Assembly: GCA_038230695.1 (NCBI GenBank)
Contig: JBBRMT010000187.1
Coordinates: 1 to 9,325 of the forward strand
DNA from: QHBQ01 sp038230695
Lineage (GTDB): Bacteria > Chloroflexota > Chloroflexia > QHBQ01
DNA: 9,325 nt
Reading direction: 5' to 3'
A program made the translations under genes and the position numbers. Below are positions 6,060 through 9,325 of the stretch, one piece after another (position 1 is the stretch's first letter; every line of letters begins with the position of its first letter). The notes under the pieces are model-generated. The model was not told the origin of the DNA, ran no database searches, and was given only the letters and a program-made list of their open reading frames with translations.

Positions 6060-6180
6060 TCCTCCCCATCGCACAGTCGGTAGCGGCAATACTGCATTAC
6101 ACAATCCGCTTATCCGCTGCCCACGGCTGCTGGCTAATCCGCTATGGGCGAGTGCAACCCACCCATACATAGACCCCTGC

Positions 6181-6215
6181 CATTTACCATTTACCATTCA
6201 CCATTTACCATTAGC
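6181..6215. repeat. Five tandem 7-bp repeats (CATTTAC)
   Basis: CATTTAC, CATTTAC, CATTCAC, CATTTAC, CATTAGC in direct succession. The last unit supplies the TAA stop (6213-6211, minus strand) of the neighbouring transferase gene. Such arrays are prone to slippage, so the 3' end of that gene may vary between strains. Confidence 0.7.
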
Positions 6216-7377
6216 TAGCGGAGCGGCGGCGGTCGAACTCGCGGCGCGAAATGTAGATTAGCAGGGCGACTAGTAGCACGCTCATCACTAGCAGGGCGAC
6301 GAACTTGAGCAGACGGTCATCGAGCAGTAGCCCTAGTGAGCCGAACACGGCGGAGACTGCGTAGAAGAAGAATACAACCTGCCGCTGGCTGAAGCCCATG
6401 TCCAGCAGGCGCTGATGCAGGTGCAGGCGGTCAGCGGAGAGCGGCGAACGCTTGCGCGAGATGCGGTAGATTGCCAGCCAGGTTGCGTCGAGCATCGGCA
6501 CGCCCAGCACCAGCAGCGCGGTCGCCAGTTTCGCCCCGCCAATGAAGCTGATCACCGCCAGGCAGTAGCCGAGAAACATCGCCCCGCCATCGCCCATGAA
6601 GATGCGGGCCGGGTTGAAGTTGAAAGGCAGGAAGCCAACCATTGCCGCCGCCAGCACCAGCGGCAAGAAGGCAATCGTGTTCTGGCCGAGGGCAAACGTT
6701 CGCAAGAACAATACCAGGCTGGAGATGAGGGTGACACCAGCGGCCAGGCCATCCAGCCCGTCAATAAAGTTCATCAGGTTGGTCATGCCCACCACCCAGA
6801 AGAAGGTGAGCAGCATCGCCAGCCAGAGCGCATTGGCTGAGATCACCACCGTATCGCTGATCGGCGATTTAAGCGACAGACCAAGTAGTTTGCTGGCTGG
6901 TGCGGCAAGCTGATGCGGCAGGTTGAAGTCGCCGATCAGGATGCCATAGGAGCTTTCGTCGTTTTTAACCAGCAGGCGCGGCAGGATGACGATGGCCGCC
7001 GCGCCAAACTGCACCAGCAGGCGGGGCAGCGCGGGCAGGCTGCGAATGTCGTCCCATAGCGCGATGGCGAAGACCAGAGTTGCGCCCACCATCATCAGGG
7101 CCACGCGCCAGGATTCCTGCACGCCCGCGACTGCCCCTTGCGGGTTGTTCTCGCGGCCAATCGGCAAGAGGAAGGTGAGGGCAAAGCCGAGCATCACCGC
7201 GACAAAGATGGCGATGCCACCGATGCGCGGGGTGGGGACGGTATGCACCCGCCGTTCCTCGCCGGGCAACTGCAGCAACTGCCGCGCCCGCGCCCAGCGT
7301 TCGATGCGCGGGGTGAGCAGGTAGGCGGTGATCGCCACTGCTGCAAAGGTTATCGCCATGTAGATGTACGTTGCCAA
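6211..7377 (-). CDS. MraY/WecA-family undecaprenyl-phosphate sugar-1-phosphate transferase
   Basis: A 388-residue polytopic membrane protein of the family that moves a sugar-1-phosphate from a UDP-sugar to a polyprenyl phosphate, the first membrane step of wall or envelope polysaccharide synthesis. Visible motifs, counted from TTG 7377: VHTVPTPRIGG (about 44-54), the catalytic Asp pair in LWDD (109-110), NFIDGLDGLAAG (203-214), MGDGG (261-265) and HLHQRL (319-324). The last is a variant of the WecA/TagO HIHH loop and favours WecA/TagO over MraY. About ten or eleven hydrophobic segments are present. The start is uncertain: TTG 7377 follows a purine-rich GGTGGTGGGGG, while ATG 7359 has no ribosome site. 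An ATG at 7503 is in frame but lies upstream of the promoter and is rejected. The stop sits in a 7-bp tandem repeat. The acceptor sugar cannot be told. Confidence 0.9.
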   Translation of the reverse strand: MATYIYMAITFAAVAITAYLLTPRIERWARARQLLQLPGEERRVHTVPTPRIGGIAIFVAVMLGFALTFLLPIGRENNPQGAVAGVQESWRVALMMVGATLVFAIALWDDIRSLPALPRLLVQFGAAAIVILPRLLVKNDESSYGILIGDFNLPHQLAAPASKLLGLSLKSPISDTVVISANALWLAMLLTFFWVVGMTNLMNFIDGLDGLAAGVTLISSLVLFLRTFALGQNTIAFLPLVLAAAMVGFLPFNFNPARIFMGDGGAMFLGYCLAVISFIGGAKLATALLVLGVPMLDATWLAIYRISRKRSPLSADRLHLHQRLLDMGFSQRQVVFFFYAVSAVFGSLGLLLDDRLLKFVALLVMSVLLVALLIYISRREFDRRRSAS

Positions 7378-7413
7378 ATCCTGCCCCCACCACCTTTCAG
7401 CCTTACTGAGGCG

Positions 7414-7419
7414 ATTATA
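7414..7419 (-). promoter_or_regulatory. Extended -10 promoter of the transferase gene
   Basis: On the minus strand TGTTATAAT gives a perfect TATAAT with the extended TGn motif. No good -35 is seen (TGTAAA at 7443-7438, 18 bp away, is weak), as is common for extended -10 promoters. Transcription would start near 7407, so translation must start at 7377 or later. Confidence 0.5.
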
Positions 7420-7437
7420 ACACAAGCTATACCCCTC

Positions 7438-7466
7438 TTTACAGCCACCGGCAACGTTGCTATAAT
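7438..7466 (+). promoter_or_regulatory. Promoter of the second propeller-SLH gene
   Basis: TTTACA (7438-7443), a 17-bp spacer and a perfect TATAAT (7461-7466). Transcription should start near 7473, leaving a leader of about 50 nt. This promoter is divergent from and close to the transferase promoter; the two -10 elements are about 40 bp apart, and its -35 overlaps the weak -35 of the other. Confidence 0.75.
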
Positions 7467-7524
7467 AGTGCAAATGGCAGTGAAGAGGAGAGCGTTTGAT
7501 CAAGCAGAGATAAGGAGGCTGATA

Positions 7525-9325
7525 ATGCCAAAACGAACCCTGGCAGTTATGCTCACAATCGTGGCAACCCTGGGGCTACTCGGCTACAGTCCCAGTGGAG
7601 CAGGGGGGCAGGTTCAACCCGCTATTGCCTCACATCCTGATGCTCCAGCCAGCTTGACCAGCTGCAGCGGGGTGAACTTTGCGCGAAGCGATGTTCCCAC
7701 TGGCATGACCCCCATCGTAATTACGGTCGGCGACTTCAACCGCGATGGCAAGCCCGACCTGCTGTTGGTCAACTATGCCCTTCATGGCGTAGAGGTGTTG
7801 CTCGGCAACTGCACCGGCGGCTTTGGTTCACCGATCGACAGTGATGTATTCAGCCGTCCGGCGGCGGTCGCGGTCGGCGACTTCAACCGCGACGGCAAGC
7901 CCGACATCGTGGTGGCAAGTATTAGCGCATCTGCCGTCTGGGTGCTGCTCGGCAATGGCGACGGCAGCTTCGGCCTTGCGGCGCAACAGACAGTTGGCAA
8001 TCAACCCGATGCGGTGGTGGTGGCCGACTTTAACGGCGATGGCAAGCTCGACATTGCTGCCGCCAACTATAACTCCAGCAGTGTCTCCGTACTGCTCGGC
8101 AATGGTGCTGGCAGCTTTCAGCCCGCCGTCAACTACCCAGTCGGCAACCACCCAACCTCAATCGCGGTCGGCGACTTCAACAGCGACGGCAAGCTCGATT
8201 TGGTAACAGCCAATGGCAGCGTATCGGTGTTGCTGGGTAACGGCAACGGCACCTTTCAGCCTGCGGTCAACTATACAGTCGGCACTTACCCCCAGAGCGT
8301 GGTGGTGGGCGATTTCAACGCTGATGGCAAGCCCGATCTTGCGGTGTCGAACGGTAGCAGCAACAATATATCAGTATTGCTCGGTAACGGTGACGGCACC
8401 TTCCTGCCTGCGGTTAATTACGCAGTTGGCACTCAGCCGATGTCAGTGGCGATCGCCGACTTCAACCTTGATGGCAAGCCCGACCTTGCCACCGCTAACT
8501 TTGGCTCCAACAATCTCTCGGCGCTGCTCGGCAACGGCGATGGCAGTTTCCAGCCCGCCATCAACTTCGCAGTGGGAGATCAACCCCAAGGCGTGACGGC
8601 GGGTGATTTCAATCTTGATGGTAAACCTGATTTGGCGGTGGCGAACAATAATTCCAGCAGTGTCTCGGTGCTGCTGAACACCTGTAGCAGCCTCACCGCT
8701 ACCCCAACCATGACCGGCACGCCACCAACCGCTACTCGAACCGCCACCATTACTCCAACTGGCACGCCCTCTGCGGCAACCAACACCCCGCTGCCGACCA
8801 ATACCCCCGGCGGCCCGACTAGTACACCTGTGTCCACCAACACCCCGCTACCGTCCAGCACACCCGCGCCAACCAATACTCCTGGTGGTCCGACTGATAC
8901 GCCAACTCCGTCGCCCACCTCCGGCGGCCCGACCATTACCCCAACCGATTGCGCCAATCCCTTCGTAGACATTGATGGCAACGTCTTCTATGTGGCAATC
9001 CACTATCTGAACTGTCACGGCGTGATCAATGGCACCGATGCAACCCACTATACGCCGGATGGCACCGCCACCCGCGGGCAGTTCGCCAAGATTGTGGTGC
9101 TGGGTTTTGGTGTGCCATTGTTTACCCCAACCGGCGGTCAATCATTCACCGACGTGCCACCCGGTTACTTCGCCTATCTCTACATCGAGAGTGGCTACCA
9201 TGCCGGTATCCTCAGCGGCTTCGACGCAGCAAGCTGCATCGCGGTAGGCGCAACCCCGCCCTGCTACTTGCCCAACCGCCCGATCACGCGCGGGCAACTG
9301 ACCAAGCTGGTGGTGCTGGCCGCGC
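7525..9325 (+). CDS. Secreted FG-GAP/VCBS seven-repeat propeller protein with SLH anchor (partial, runs off the window)
   Basis: Six hundred codons are open to the right edge. AAGGAGG (7512-7518) lies six bases before the ATG. A signal peptide follows (Lys/Arg, then a hydrophobic core AVMLTIVATLGLLG). Seven FG-GAP/VCBS repeats have Asp-rich loops DFNxDGKxD starting at residues 70, 119, 168, 217, 263, 312 and 361, about 49 apart, most followed by VSVLLGNGDGSF-like strands. Such loops bind calcium, and seven repeats suit a seven-bladed, integrin-alpha-like propeller. A Thr/Pro/Gly linker (about 392-475) leads to SLH domain 1 (from Cys476, with TRGQFAKIVVLGFG) and domain 2 (from about 540), cut by the window. 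A third is expected. The anchor closely matches that of the 3041-4936 protein, including Cys pairs. It probably sits on the cell surface. The ligand is unknown. Confidence 0.93.
   Translation, partial: MPKRTLAVMLTIVATLGLLGYSPSGAGGQVQPAIASHPDAPASLTSCSGVNFARSDVPTGMTPIVITVGDFNRDGKPDLLLVNYALHGVEVLLGNCTGGFGSPIDSDVFSRPAAVAVGDFNRDGKPDIVVASISASAVWVLLGNGDGSFGLAAQQTVGNQPDAVVVADFNGDGKLDIAAANYNSSSVSVLLGNGAGSFQPAVNYPVGNHPTSIAVGDFNSDGKLDLVTANGSVSVLLGNGNGTFQPAVNYTVGTYPQSVVVGDFNADGKPDLAVSNGSSNNISVLLGNGDGTFLPAVNYAVGTQPMSVAIADFNLDGKPDLATANFGSNNLSALLGNGDGSFQPAINFAVGDQPQGVTAGDFNLDGKPDLAVANNNSSSVSVLLNTCSSLTATPTMTGTPPTATRTATITPTGTPSAATNTPLPTNTPGGPTSTPVSTNTPLPSSTPAPTNTPGGPTDTPTPSPTSGGPTITPTDCANPFVDIDGNVFYVAIHYLNCHGVINGTDATHYTPDGTATRGQFAKIVVLGFGVPLFTPTGGQSFTDVPPGYFAYLYIESGYHAGILSGFDAASCIAVGATPPCYLPNRPITRGQLTKLVVLAA
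8692..8949 (+). repeat. Thr/Pro-rich linker coding repeats
   Basis: Irregular repeats of ACCAACACCCCG and GGCGGCCCGACT-like units encode TNTP, TSTP and GGPT motifs. This is a low-complexity spacer, likely extended and perhaps O-glycosylated, between the propeller and the SLH domains. Imperfect copies suggest growth by slippage. Confidence 0.7.

Noticed and set aside
5839..6143. CRISPR array or plasmid-type iterons from the repeated AGCGGAT/ATCCGCT
   Set aside because: The 7-bp units occur in both orientations at irregular spacing, without constant-length spacers and without a replication initiator gene nearby.
5746..6210. Cobalamin riboswitch upstream of the adenosyltransferase gene
   Set aside because: I could not find a recognisable B12-box core on the minus strand; the region is instead dominated by the 40-bp inverted repeat.
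7378..7503. N-terminal extension of the sugar transferase to ATG 7503
   Set aside because: The extension would lie upstream of the TATAAT at 7419-7414, overlaps the divergent promoter, and has a composition unlike the family's N-terminus.
7782..8981. Minus-strand ORFs inside the second propeller-SLH gene, including a Gly/Val-rich 133-codon frame at 8580-8981
   Set aside because: Antisense readings of the repeat and Thr/Pro linker; the apparent GVLVG repeats are only the complement of the linker codons.

Overview
The window looks chromosomal, moderately GC-rich and probably from the phylum Chloroflexota. That assignment is inference. It rests on secreted proteins that join beta-propellers to S-layer homology (SLH) domains through long Thr/Pro linkers of the 'TNTP/TPTP' kind, on short G+C-rich dispersed repeats, and on a beta-clamp whose N-terminus (VKITCLQENL) resembles clamps I recall from that phylum. 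No search could be run.

Layout. Positions 2-136 hold the last 44 codons of dnaA, followed by a terminator hairpin. Positions about 320-620 look like a replication origin: two perfect DnaA boxes, several weaker ones, and a 22-bp run of pure A/T. A single-domain response regulator (723-1118) and a possible 40-residue small ORF (1147-1269) follow. They converge on dnaN (minus strand, 2692-1547), whose promoter carries another perfect DnaA box just upstream of the -35. The order dnaA - origin - regulator - inverted dnaN differs from the usual co-directional dnaA-dnaN pair.

Positions 3041-4936 encode an exported seven-repeat propeller protein with a Thr/Pro linker and three SLH domains. An in-frame TGA at codon 42 separates its signal peptide from the rest. 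It converges on a PduO-type cobalamin adenosyltransferase (minus strand, 5745-5176). Upstream of that gene lies a 465-bp gap with a perfect 40-bp inverted repeat and many copies of AGCGGAT. Next is a polytopic MraY/WecA-family glycan-phosphate transferase (minus strand, about 7377-6211). From a divergent promoter region starts a second propeller-SLH protein (7525 to the window end). It has seven FG-GAP/VCBS calcium-binding repeats, the same kind of linker and the same style of SLH anchor.

Themes. (1) Replication initiation: dnaA, a probable origin, and dnaN under a promoter with a DnaA box. (2) Cell surface: two propeller proteins on closely similar SLH anchors flank a lipid-carrier sugar transferase that could supply wall or envelope polymer. 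(3) Dispersed repeats: a terminator-bearing inverted repeat occupies both convergent gene junctions (1317-1452 and 4974-5134). No tRNA, rRNA, CRISPR array, transposase or phage gene was seen.
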